From CAVYUC01 sp963816685 (lineage in GTDB: Bacteria; Bacteroidota; Bacteroidia; Bacteroidales; Prolixibacteraceae): 64,000 nucleotides of DNA. Below, piece after piece: positions 51,046 through 59,683 of the stretch. How positions within the stretch are numbered: position 1 is the stretch's first letter; each line of letters opens with the position of its first letter. A program made the position numbers and the translations under genes. The stretch spans positions 45,999-109,998 of the forward strand of contig CAWFMB010000022.1 of NCBI GenBank assembly GCA_963816685.1, given 5' to 3'. Below the pieces are notes generated by a model. It was not told the DNA's origin. It did not search any database and saw only the letters and a list, made by a program, of their open reading frames with translations.

Positions 51046-51903
51046 TTATAACCACATTCTGGTCCCCTTAAACAGACAGGTTTTTGTTGCAAAACCGGCA
51101 GATAATTTTAATGCCGATTGAAAATTAAAATTCTCCTTCAGATAGAAATAACAAAAAGCGCCATGCATAAAATCACCGGCGCCGAGTGTATCAACCGCTT
51201 TTACAGGATTAACCTGAATTTCTCCATGTTGTTCCAAATCATAAAACATTATATTTTTTTCACCACGTGTAATTGCTGCCCTGGCAATTTTTTTTGACTT
51301 CAAAAATGCAAACACATTTGTAACATTTGTACAATCCGGAGGATAAAAATCTTCAGAACAAATAGCAATATCTGTCAATGGAAGCAACTCATCGAATTGA
51401 GGTTTCCAACTTCCACAATCCAATATTACCGGCACTTTGTTCTGTTTTGCAATTTGTGCCAAAGGAATTGCAGCTTCCGGATAAAAACCATCCAACAGTA
51501 CAAAATGAGGATTTACATTTGTAAATAGTTGTTCTGCATCAATTTCAACACATACCCTATCGGGAGTATGTGAAATTATACTGCGGTATCCGTTGTCCAA
51601 TGAGGTAATTACTGAAGCAAAAACAGGATTGCATCTTTGGGATGGAACCATATCGATATGCTTAATTCCTGTTGCTTCCATGTCTTTTTTCAGCAATTCG
51701 GAAAATGAATTATTTCCACAGGCTGAAGTCAGATAAGCTCCGTTATTCAAATGCGAAAACGCAACTGCTGCATTCGTAGCTGGTCCTCCTGATGCTATTT
51801 GGGGTGCAGAGGTTTTTACTTTTGTATTTGATCCGGGAAAATTATCCACGAAAAACTGGATATCAATTGTAGTTAATCCGATAAAAAGTCCTGAGAATTG
51901 CAT
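51046..51903 (-). CDS. PfkB family carbohydrate kinase
   Basis: 285 aa ribokinase-type kinase. N-terminal GG motif in SGGPATNAAVAF and the C-terminal ATP/anion-hole motif DTLGAGDFMHGAF with the catalytic Asp. Cytoplasmic. Sugar cannot be named. It starts one base after the end of the DUF4422 glycosyltransferase gene, so it belongs to the same operon as surface-glycan genes. Confidence 0.9.
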   Translation of the reverse strand: MQFSGLFIGLTTIDIQFFVDNFPGSNTKVKTSAPQIASGGPATNAAVAFSHLNNGAYLTSACGNNSFSELLKKDMEATGIKHIDMVPSQRCNPVFASVITSLDNGYRSIISHTPDRVCVEIDAEQLFTNVNPHFVLLDGFYPEAAIPLAQIAKQNKVPVILDCGSWKPQFDELLPLTDIAICSEDFYPPDCTNVTNVFAFLKSKKIARAAITRGEKNIMFYDLEQHGEIQVNPVKAVDTLGAGDFMHGAFCYFYLKENFNFQSALKLSAGFATKTCLFKGTRMWL

Positions 51904-51904
51904 T

Positions 51905-52726
51905 TTACTGAAATTTTATTTTCTTAAAATAAATTACAGGTAACTCTTTAATGTTTAAATTTTGTGCATAAAACCAGGTTGTAAGCAACCTTTCAGCTAT
52001 AAAACCGATCACTCGCTGCTGATAACCTGTATATTCATTCATATTCACCTTTTTTTCAAATGCAAAAATGATTGAAAACCACCATTCCATGAATTCATTA
52101 AAAATTTCTGCCGGAAATATAAACATGTTGTTGGCATATAACCTTTTTCCTTTTAAAACTGTTTGAAAAGAGTGCAGATACTCAGGAGAATTTTCAGAAA
52201 TTATGTCCATCAGAATTTTCATGTCGTTGTCATTGTGGTAGCGTCTGTAATGTTCTTCAACAGTATATTTTAATTTACGTTGTTGAGGCAGAATCACATC
52301 ATAATTCCGGAGGATTTCCACTATCTCATTTTCATTTAATATCCTGTTTTTGAATCGTTTAATATTATTCGTATAAATTAGTCCATACCTTTTTTTGTAA
52401 AGTCCGGGTAAATAATACAATAAACGCTTCAGTTTGTAATCAAACGGTTCTTTTTGTGCAGTAAAATAACGCCGGTAGTGGCAACAACCGGTAATGTTAT
52501 GTTTTGTATTTTTCCAAACCCAGTAGATACCTGTTAATTCACTGTAATATAAATTTTTGTCTGATATTGAAATCCCTGAATCATCTCCCTGCATTTTTGT
52601 TGCTGTTTGATTTAAAGCATTTCCAGCCATCACAGGAAAATAGAGAGTATCCTGAATTGGAATTTTCGTGTTCTTATAATAAAGGCTGTAAATGCAGACT
52701 TTTTTATCGGATTTCATTTCTTTCAA
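51905..52726 (-). CDS. DUF4422 glycosyltransferase
   Basis: 273 aa. DUF4422 hallmark YSELTGIYWVWKN followed by the GCCHYRRYF motif near residue 80 and CYHNDNDMKI-type region (YHNDNDMKILMD). The family resembles GT-A glycosyltransferases of capsule and O-antigen loci. It abuts the GT39-like gene (0-base spacing) and the kinase gene. Cytoplasmic face of the membrane. Donor and acceptor unknown. Confidence 0.85.
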   Translation of the reverse strand: MKEMKSDKKVCIYSLYYKNTKIPIQDTLYFPVMAGNALNQTATKMQGDDSGISISDKNLYYSELTGIYWVWKNTKHNITGCCHYRRYFTAQKEPFDYKLKRLLYYLPGLYKKRYGLIYTNNIKRFKNRILNENEIVEILRNYDVILPQQRKLKYTVEEHYRRYHNDNDMKILMDIISENSPEYLHSFQTVLKGKRLYANNMFIFPAEIFNEFMEWWFSIIFAFEKKVNMNEYTGYQQRVIGFIAERLLTTWFYAQNLNIKELPVIYFKKIKFQ

Positions 52727-54346
52727 TTAAAATTTTACCAGATACATCTTCCGCAAAACATCACTGCGCTTTTTTGGATTGATAAATCTGCCACCCCGGT
52801 TGAGATACAAATGTCTGTATTCGATAATTGTATCCGGCTTTTGTTTCAGCTTTTCAATTTCGGCAAAACCTTCTTCATTGGTAAAAATCCAGTTTCCTTC
52901 TTTTCCTGAAACAGATTTCATTTCACCTGAATTGTGAAGTTGAATTGCCTGAGGTTCGCTGTAAAAAAAAAGTTCGTACTGGCCGTATTTGTAGTTGAAC
53001 AATTTATCGTCAACCGAAGCATTTTTTGTAAAATAGCGGGCTGCTTTTGGTGGTGCCTGAAAACTAAATATGTATCTGTAAACATGAGTATTCAACAAAA
53101 AAATCAAACAAACAAAAGCGATAATTGAAGGTGCTATCAGTTTCACATAAGTTTTGTTTTTTCTAAAATAGATGAATACAGAAGAAAATATTCCAAATCC
53201 CGACAGCAACCAATAATAAACAGGTGGGAACGGGAACAGGTATATTGCTGTCAGAAGAATTGAAATCCATATAAATACAGTCATAAAAAGTTGAGTACCG
53301 AAGAATATACTATACAATTCAGCTTTTTCTTTCACAGAAATGTTTATCCATTTTGCTGCCAAAACTGCCATTAAAGGAACTATAGAAAAAACATAATTGG
53401 GTAGTTGGCTGCTGGCTGAATTCAAAATAATAAAATAAATCCAGATGCCGGTAAGTGTGAAATATTCTGTTGTCCTAAATTTATTCCTGAACAGCATTTT
53501 AAACTCAAAGAATACAGCAATAAAGAACAAAAAGCTCCAGGGAAACAACTGGTAAATTAAATTGTGGACATAAAAAACAGGATCGTTCACTGCTTTTACA
53601 TAAGAACCTGTAATTCTTCCAACCATGTTTTCCCAGAAAAAGAAACGTATGCCTTGCCATCCAAATTGGTTCATGAGTCCAATCAATGCAGGACTAACTA
53701 CAATCAAAGCGACTAAAACGCCTGCATACCAGCGGTAATCCAGGAATGCTTTAAAATCTTTTTTCAGCAAAATATGGCCAATCACTGCAAATGCAGGAAT
53801 TGCAGCTCCCACCGGGCCTTTGCTTAACATTGCCAAACCTATGGCAACAAAACCGATTATCAGGTTACGATTTTTTCCCGATTTAATGAACTCATAAAGC
53901 TGCCAAAGTGCCAGTGTTACAAAAGCCTGCAGCGGCGTGTCAGTATGAATGTCCATACTGTAGAGCGAATAGATAAATGAGAAAAAAAGCAAAACAGCAG
54001 TAATCACCCCTACCCTTTTGCTGTAAAGACTTTCACCGAGTTTGTACGCCCAGTAAAAGCCAATAAGAACGAGTATAAAAACCGGAAATTTAAACCAGAA
54101 GTTGGATATCCCGCCGATAGTAAATCCCATTGCACCAAGCCAAAACAGCAAAGGTGGTTTTTGATCATACGGCTCATTATGCACGGTCAGGTTTACAAGG
54201 TTTCCATTCTGATATACCTCTTTTGCAACCGTAGCATATTTACCGGCATCGCGTGTTACATCAATGGAAAGACCGGAAATATAATTTACTGTTCCCAGTA
54301 GAATAAAAAAGGAGAGAATAATGAGTAATAATCTGTTTTTTTGCAT
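52727..54346 (-). CDS. ArnT-like GT39/GT83 family glycosyltransferase (integral membrane)
   Basis: 539 aa with about eleven membrane helices. The first periplasmic loop has DVTRDAGKYATVAKEVYQNG, resembling the catalytic Asp region of ArnT/PMT enzymes, which move sugars from undecaprenyl-phosphate to lipid A or proteins in the periplasm. C-terminal periplasmic domain of about 110 residues. 26 bases after fabG, directly before the DUF4422 gene. Acceptor not known. Confidence 0.88.
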   Translation of the reverse strand: MQKNRLLLIILSFFILLGTVNYISGLSIDVTRDAGKYATVAKEVYQNGNLVNLTVHNEPYDQKPPLLFWLGAMGFTIGGISNFWFKFPVFILVLIGFYWAYKLGESLYSKRVGVITAVLLFFSFIYSLYSMDIHTDTPLQAFVTLALWQLYEFIKSGKNRNLIIGFVAIGLAMLSKGPVGAAIPAFAVIGHILLKKDFKAFLDYRWYAGVLVALIVVSPALIGLMNQFGWQGIRFFFWENMVGRITGSYVKAVNDPVFYVHNLIYQLFPWSFLFFIAVFFEFKMLFRNKFRTTEYFTLTGIWIYFIILNSASSQLPNYVFSIVPLMAVLAAKWINISVKEKAELYSIFFGTQLFMTVFIWISILLTAIYLFPFPPVYYWLLSGFGIFSSVFIYFRKNKTYVKLIAPSIIAFVCLIFLLNTHVYRYIFSFQAPPKAARYFTKNASVDDKLFNYKYGQYELFFYSEPQAIQLHNSGEMKSVSGKEGNWIFTNEEGFAEIEKLKQKPDTIIEYRHLYLNRGGRFINPKKRSDVLRKMYLVKF

Positions 54347-54372
54347 TCGCCGCCGATGTCAGAAAGAAGGTT

Positions 54373-55119
54373 TTAAGTATTCATAGCCCCGCAAACCTGG
54401 ATAACCTGACCACTAACATATGATGATAAATCGGAAGCAAGAAAAGTAGCTACCCCTGCAACTTCTTCCGGAGTTCCACCACGTTTCATGGGGATAGATT
54501 CTTCCCATGCCTTGCGTGCATCTTCCGGAATTTTGGCTGTCATTTCAGTGATAATAAAACCAGGAGCTATTGCATTGGAACGAACTCCCCTTGAGCCCAG
54601 TTCGCGCGCAATTGATTTGGTGAAACCAATTATGCCGGCTTTTGATGCCGAGTAATTTGCCTGGCCTGCATTACCGCTAACACCAACTACCGAACTCAAA
54701 TTGATAATAGAGCCTGAACGTTGTTTTAACATGGAGCGCTGTACAGCTTTGGTAAAGTTAAAAACCGACTTCAGGTTGATGTTGATAACTGCATCCCACT
54801 GTTCTTCAGTCATTCGCATCAATAACGTATCTTTTGTTATTCCGGCATTATTTACCAGTACATCAATCTGTCCAAAATCCTTTGCTATTTCAGTTACGAT
54901 TTTATCCGTTTCATCAAATTTACTTGCATCAGAAGCATAACCTTTTGCTTTTACACCCAATGCAACCAATTCGGCTTCAGTGGCTTTCATATTTTCATCT
55001 TCAAATAAATCGGTAAAAGCCACATTACAGCCTTCCTGAGCAAATTTCGTTGCAATTGCTTTTCCAATACCACGCGATGCTCCGGTGATTATCGCTGTTT
55101 TTCCTTCCAGTAGTTTCAT
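54373..55119 (-). CDS. fabG: 3-oxoacyl-ACP reductase FabG
   Basis: 248 aa classical SDR. Cofactor motif TGASRGIG (12-19), NNAG (90-93), catalytic S143, Y156 and K160 (YSASK). Reduces 3-oxoacyl-ACP with NADPH in fatty-acid synthesis. First of five closely spaced minus-strand genes down to the phosphatase at 49164. Confidence 0.93.
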   Translation of the reverse strand: MKLLEGKTAIITGASRGIGKAIATKFAQEGCNVAFTDLFEDENMKATEAELVALGVKAKGYASDASKFDETDKIVTEIAKDFGQIDVLVNNAGITKDTLLMRMTEEQWDAVININLKSVFNFTKAVQRSMLKQRSGSIINLSSVVGVSGNAGQANYSASKAGIIGFTKSIARELGSRGVRSNAIAPGFIITEMTAKIPEDARKAWEESIPMKRGGTPEEVAGVATFLASDLSSYVSGQVIQVCGAMNT

Positions 55120-55217
55120 TTCTTTAAATTTTAATTTTCGAGCAACAAATATAAGCCTTTAAGTGGTTTAAAAAAAGGTTGAATATAACCGGAGATTACA
55201 ACATTTAAACCAGGTAT

Positions 55218-55853
55218 TTATGATTTCAGGTGTGCTCTGAATCCATATTGAAGAAAGCGCATGTCCCCAATAAAATTCAGAAACAACAGGTTAAACAGGT
55301 AGAAAAACGGACTTTTTGTAGGTCGGATACCCCTGGTTTTTTCAATTTCGAAACCCCAGTTTTTAATAGCCCTCTTCATACTTTTCCTGGTGAAAAAGCG
55401 CAGGTGTGTATAATCGAGAATACCGCTTTTTTTATATTTCCAGTCTTTCAGAAACAGATAGCGGTTGACATGTTTCCAGTGGCGAACATTTGGAAGCGAA
55501 CAAATAAGAATGGCATCATCTGTTAAATGCTTTTTTACCTGCTCGAAGAACTGTTCAGGGGAATGAATATGTTCAATAAAATCGTTGCAAATAATATAAT
55601 CGAAATAACCTTCGGGAAGATTACCCATCTGTTCAAAAGCATCACCACAAAAAACGTTGTCCATCTTAGTTTTAGCGATTTCCACCGATGGCTGATCCAC
55701 ATCAATCCCCCAGGTTTCACATTTGTATTTTTGTTTTAACCGCTCTGAAAACCTGCCGCTCGAACAACCAAACTCTATCGTTTTTTTTGGCGGCCGTCCA
55801 ATAAATTGTTCCATCTCCGGACGGTCGTCTTCGTAATATTCCCTGTTTTCCAT
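55218..55853 (-). CDS. Class I SAM-dependent methyltransferase
   Basis: 211 aa. SAM-binding motif EFGCSSGRFSERL (motif I, about 27-39), acidic residue in WGIDVDQPS, and motif for the methyl-acceptor face CNDFIEHI (the pattern of UbiG/methyltransferase 11/23 proteins). The C-terminal third is basic and partly hydrophobic (RFLQYGFRAHL). Acceptor unknown; the neighbouring glycan genes suggest a small molecule or sugar (inference). Confidence 0.85.
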   Translation of the reverse strand: MENREYYEDDRPEMEQFIGRPPKKTIEFGCSSGRFSERLKQKYKCETWGIDVDQPSVEIAKTKMDNVFCGDAFEQMGNLPEGYFDYIICNDFIEHIHSPEQFFEQVKKHLTDDAILICSLPNVRHWKHVNRYLFLKDWKYKKSGILDYTHLRFFTRKSMKRAIKNWGFEIEKTRGIRPTKSPFFYLFNLLFLNFIGDMRFLQYGFRAHLKS

Positions 55854-55912
55854 GCTTTACTTTTCCAAAAAATGAGACGTCAAAAATAGGATTATTTTAA
55901 TGAAGGAGGCTT

Positions 55913-56650
55913 TCAGAAGAGGTATTCTTCGAGCTGTCCCATTATTTCTCCTGCATTTCCCTGCAAATGAATATCGGTAATTTGTGAAGTAAACAATGAT
56001 TCTTCAGGATTGATTTCAATGATTACAGCGCCGCTTTGTTTTGCTGTTCGGGGCACATATGAAGCCGGCACCACTTCACCGGTAGAACCGACTATCAGAC
56101 AAACCTGAGCTTTCTCAGCTTCGGCAAAAGCGCTTGAATATGCATCCTGAGGAATTCCTTCACCAAAGAATATGAAATCTGGTTTTAAAACTTCATTGTC
56201 TGTCCTGCATTTTGGTGGAATATTTCTGAAATCAAATTCTGAAGAGGAATATGATTCGCCACATTTTAAACATTTTAAGCGTTTTGAATTTCCATGAAAT
56301 TCATGGACAATTTTATTGCCCGCTGCAAAATGAAGATTGTCAATATTCTGGGTAATCACCGCCTGGAGCAAATCATTTTGTTCCATTCGTGCCAGCACCT
56401 GGTGGGCCTTGTTTGGCCGGGCATCAGCAAAAAAATCATAAAAGATTTCGCGGATATACACCCAGCAGTCTTCTGCATTGTTCATATAATAGCCCAGGTC
56501 AAGCACTTCAGGATTATATTTATTCCACAAACCATGTTCGCCACGGAAAGGCGGAATGCCGCTTTCAACAGAAATTCCGGCTCCTGTAAAAGCAATTGTA
56601 TGTTTCGATTCACGTAAAATTTCTGCGGTTTCTTTTATTAACAGCTTCAT
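55913..56650 (-). CDS. Sir2 family NAD-dependent deacylase with a three-cysteine zinc site
   Basis: 245 aa. NAD motif GAGISVESGIPPFRG (23-37), QNIDNLH (101-107), catalytic H119 in HEFHGN. Zinc Cys C127, C130 and C148 are visible (CLKC and PKC), but the usual fourth Cys (CxxC of PxCPxCGG) is Asp151 in PKCRTD. The site may use Asp as ligand. Deacetylates or desuccinylates lysines. Divergent from mnmE. Confidence 0.9.
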   Translation of the reverse strand: MKLLIKETAEILRESKHTIAFTGAGISVESGIPPFRGEHGLWNKYNPEVLDLGYYMNNAEDCWVYIREIFYDFFADARPNKAHQVLARMEQNDLLQAVITQNIDNLHFAAGNKIVHEFHGNSKRLKCLKCGESYSSSEFDFRNIPPKCRTDNEVLKPDFIFFGEGIPQDAYSSAFAEAEKAQVCLIVGSTGEVVPASYVPRTAKQSGAVIIEINPEESLFTSQITDIHLQGNAGEIMGQLEEYLF

Positions 56651-56729
56651 TTTCGATGGTGTTTGTCTGTAATTCAGGTCTAAATTTAATCAAAATAATT
56701 GGGTTATCTTTGCCAAAAATATTTTGAAA

Positions 56730-58127
56730 ATGCTTGATCAATCCACAATTTGTGCTATTTCAACTTCACCTGGGATGGGTGCTTTGGCTCTGGTGCGTCT
56801 TTCCGGAAAAGAAGCGGTTGCTATTGCAGACAAGGTTTTCAGAAGCCTTCAAAAAGGAAAGATACTGAATTCTCAGAAAGCCAATACCCTGCTTTTTGGC
56901 CGGATTATTTTTCAAAATGAAATAATTGACGAAGTGGTAGTAAGCCTGTTTCGCGCACCACATTCATTTACAGGTGAAGATATTGTTGAGATTTCGTGTC
57001 ATGGTTCGGTTTTCATTCAGCAAAAAATCCTGGAAGTTTTGGTTGAATCCGGAGCGCGGCTGGCTCGTCCGGGAGAGTTTACACAGCGTGCATTTTTAAA
57101 TGGGAAAATGGATCTGTCACAGGCCGAAGCGGTTGCAGATGTTATTGCCTCTTCAAATGCAGCGGCACATAAACTTGCACTAAACCAGATGCGCGGTGGC
57201 TTTTCAAAAGAAATAAACGAACTCCGCGAACAACTTCTGCATTTTACTGCAATGGTTGAACTTGAACTTGATTTTAGCGAAGAGGATGTGGAATTTGCCG
57301 ACCGTACTGCACTCAGAAAACTTACCGAAAAAATTGAGCACCTGCTTCGTAAACTTAAAGATTCTTTTCAGCTTGGAAATGCAATTAAAAACGGAATTCC
57401 AATTGCCATAGTTGGCGAAACTAATGTTGGGAAATCTACTTTGCTGAATGCCTTGCTCAACGAAGATAAGGCCATTGTTTCTAATATTCATGGTACCACA
57501 CGCGATGTAATTGAAGATGTGGTGAATATTCATGGTACAGTATTCCGTTTTTTTGATACAGCGGGAATCCGTGAAACTGTGGATGAAATAGAAACGCTTG
57601 GAATTGAAAAAACATATAGCAAGCTTGAAATGGCGGCAGTTGTCTTGCTTGTTGTCGATACAGAAAATCCATTTTCTGTTGTTTATGACAGAATAAGGAA
57701 AATCAGGCAACGAATAACAAACGGACAGCATTTGATTATGGTTGCAAATAAAATTGATTCAGGGAAGCGCGAAACAATGCAGGAACTTGAAGTGATGGAT
57801 TTAACCGATAACGAAAAGCTCGTTTTTATTGCAGCCAAACAAAAAGAAAATCTGGATGAACTGATTGATTATATGATTCATTCTGTGAATTTTGATGCAG
57901 CAGGTAATGAAGATGTTATTGTTACCAATGTTCGCCATTATGAAATCCTTAAACTTGCCCACGAAGCAATTCTGCGTGTATTAAACGGCCTCGATTCCGG
58001 CATTACCGGCGACTTTCTTGCTCAGGATATCCGCGAATGCCTGCATTATTTGGGTGAGATTACCGGCGAAATTACAACCCACGAAGTACTGGGGCATATT
58101 TTCAAAAATTTCTGCATCGGAAAGTGA
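56730..58127 (+). CDS. mnmE: tRNA modification GTPase MnmE
   Basis: 465 aa from ATG 56730 (TTG two codons earlier rejected). N-terminal folate-binding domain, central helical domain with the inserted G domain: G1 GETNVGKSTLLNAL (about 229), G3 DTAGIRE, G4 ANKID, and the C-terminal CIGK. Installs the 5-carboxymethylaminomethyl group on wobble uridines with MnmG. A TATCTTTG at 56705-56712 may be the -7 box, without a matching -33. Confidence 0.96.
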   Translation: MLDQSTICAISTSPGMGALALVRLSGKEAVAIADKVFRSLQKGKILNSQKANTLLFGRIIFQNEIIDEVVVSLFRAPHSFTGEDIVEISCHGSVFIQQKILEVLVESGARLARPGEFTQRAFLNGKMDLSQAEAVADVIASSNAAAHKLALNQMRGGFSKEINELREQLLHFTAMVELELDFSEEDVEFADRTALRKLTEKIEHLLRKLKDSFQLGNAIKNGIPIAIVGETNVGKSTLLNALLNEDKAIVSNIHGTTRDVIEDVVNIHGTVFRFFDTAGIRETVDEIETLGIEKTYSKLEMAAVVLLVVDTENPFSVVYDRIRKIRQRITNGQHLIMVANKIDSGKRETMQELEVMDLTDNEKLVFIAAKQKENLDELIDYMIHSVNFDAAGNEDVIVTNVRHYEILKLAHEAILRVLNGLDSGITGDFLAQDIRECLHYLGEITGEITTHEVLGHIFKNFCIGK

Positions 58128-58477
58128 ATGAGACTTTTGATTCAGAAACGTAGTGCATTGAATCAAACTAGTCGAATTCATCCCGAACGAGTTCCGCGAG
58201 CTTCGGGATCTGCTGACTAACGCACAATCAGAAGTAAAGCGTGCTAAAAGGGTTAGTCGAATTTCCGTCAGTTGCGGGCGGGCATCCCGATGAAAGCAGT
58301 GAAATCGGGATCTCCTTTATCAATAAGGCTGTCTGAAAAATGAAGTGTATTGAATTTACACAAGCGGAATCCCGTCAGTTGCCGGACAGGCATCCCGATG
58401 AGGGAAGAGATCGGGATGTGTTTTCAATCCAGCATCTGTTTTTTCAGAATCGATTTGTACTAATACAAAAGAATAAC
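58128..58477. other. Intergenic region with three REP-like hairpins
   Basis: 350 bases, no gene. The three hairpins described separately occupy 58180-58418. The stretches before and between are G+C-richer than the genome average for intergenic DNA. Confidence 0.6.
58180..58418. repeat. Cluster of three ATCCCGA hairpins (REP-like)
   Basis: Inverted repeats ATCCCGAA/TTCGGGAT at 58180-58209, ATCCCGAT/ATCGGGAT at 58284-58311 and CATCCCGAT/ATCGGGATG at 58391-58418. The latter two share the 5' flank CGTCAGTTGC..GGCATCCCGAT, so they are copies of one unit. Typical of dispersed REP/BIME-like elements in intergenic DNA. Confidence 0.8.
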
Positions 58478-59317
58478 CTAAGCAATAGTTAATCCGGGTA
58501 AATCAATATGGTACATTTCCCATCCTCCGTATTCACCCGGCTTTAACTTAAAGCAACCATCGCCTCTAAAATCGTATGCCTCACTACTGTTTTCGTTTAA
58601 ACCATTAAAATGAACTGTAAAGGTTACTTTAGCATCAGTTTGTTCCGTGTTGATATCAAAAGTTTTTACGTTGTATGTTACAACTTCAAATAAATCGAAT
58701 GAATCAAGAAAATTGTTAATCTTGTCAACAACTCTTTGCTTTTCAATGATGTTGCCAGCTGAATCTTCGTAATGATTAGTATCGACATATAGCATGTCGT
58801 AGCCTGTGCCACCAAAATTTTCCATCTTACCCAATGTCATTCTAAAAAAATAATCAATGGCCTGTTCAATATCCAGCGTTGCATTGGGATGAAATTCTTC
58901 ATAGGTAAAACAGCTCATCATTCCCGGTATCCGGATATCATCTATTTCGTGTTGAAATAATTCTTCCGTAATAAAGCGATACAGTTCAGCGTCCTCAACT
59001 TCGCACAGGGTATCCAAAGATATATTGCTTTTACCCATCAAATCAATTAAGCGTTTTAACTCATTTGAGATTTCATGTGGTTTAAGTTCATCTTTCGTTT
59101 TGAAACCTGGCTTATGCATATATTCCCAAACAGTTACAGACTTTGAATTATTGTATTGATTCTCAAACTCATCAATTGAATTCAGCCATTCATTTTCAAT
59201 TTCAGGATCAAGTTCATTGAACTCAGAAAAATGAGCACCATACTTTTGTTCAAGCTCCTTCTTTTTTAATTCATTATCAATTTTCTTATCAAAATAATCG
59301 TCTTCTTTTTTACTCAT
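58478..59317 (-). CDS. Conserved hypothetical protein, acidic, possibly cytoplasmic
   Basis: 279 aa, not recognised. Rich in Asp, Glu and Asn; a coiled, Lys/Glu-rich start (DDYFDKKIDNELKKKELEQKYG) precedes an alpha region and a C-terminal beta-rich part (VTYNVKTFDINTEQTDAKVTFTVHF). No signal peptide, no catalytic motif. Its leader ATCACAAGGCTTTATGTTT (plus-strand sense) nearly matches that of the sensor kinase. Monocistronic between repeats and an empty spacer. Confidence 0.65.
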   Translation of the reverse strand: MSKKEDDYFDKKIDNELKKKELEQKYGAHFSEFNELDPEIENEWLNSIDEFENQYNNSKSVTVWEYMHKPGFKTKDELKPHEISNELKRLIDLMGKSNISLDTLCEVEDAELYRFITEELFQHEIDDIRIPGMMSCFTYEEFHPNATLDIEQAIDYFFRMTLGKMENFGGTGYDMLYVDTNHYEDSAGNIIEKQRVVDKINNFLDSFDLFEVVTYNVKTFDINTEQTDAKVTFTVHFNGLNENSSEAYDFRGDGCFKLKPGEYGGWEMYHIDLPGLTIA

Positions 59318-59683
59318 ATCACAAGGCTTTATGTTTTTCTACAGTTTCCTCATTCAGGTTTTTATTTTTCAACGGACAACAATGATTTTTATATCTAAAA
59401 TTAATCTTTTATTCCATTTAAATTATTGAAAATAATCACTAAAATTGAAAATATTCCGGCACAAAAAACAGAACGGTTGACCCTTCTTATATGAACCTGA
59501 TAAAACATCGGCCGGTGGCGACAGAGACGTCTTGATAACAGTATCAAAACAAAAAAACCAAAACCTTTTATATTGTTGAAATTTTAAATGAATATCCGAC
59601 AATCAAAAATGGAAAATGAATTGAATCCGGACCACGATAAATTCCCATTCCGCAGAATGCAATAAATTTCCATGTTCACCAAT
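59318..59683. other. Intergenic region, nothing recognised
   Basis: 366 AT-rich bases between two minus-strand genes. The end next to 59317 carries the leader shared with the sensor kinase; otherwise no gene, hairpin or promoter I can support. Confidence 0.5.

Noticed and set aside
58180..58418. CRISPR or terminator cluster
   Set aside because: Hairpins differ in sequence, have irregular spacing and no T runs.
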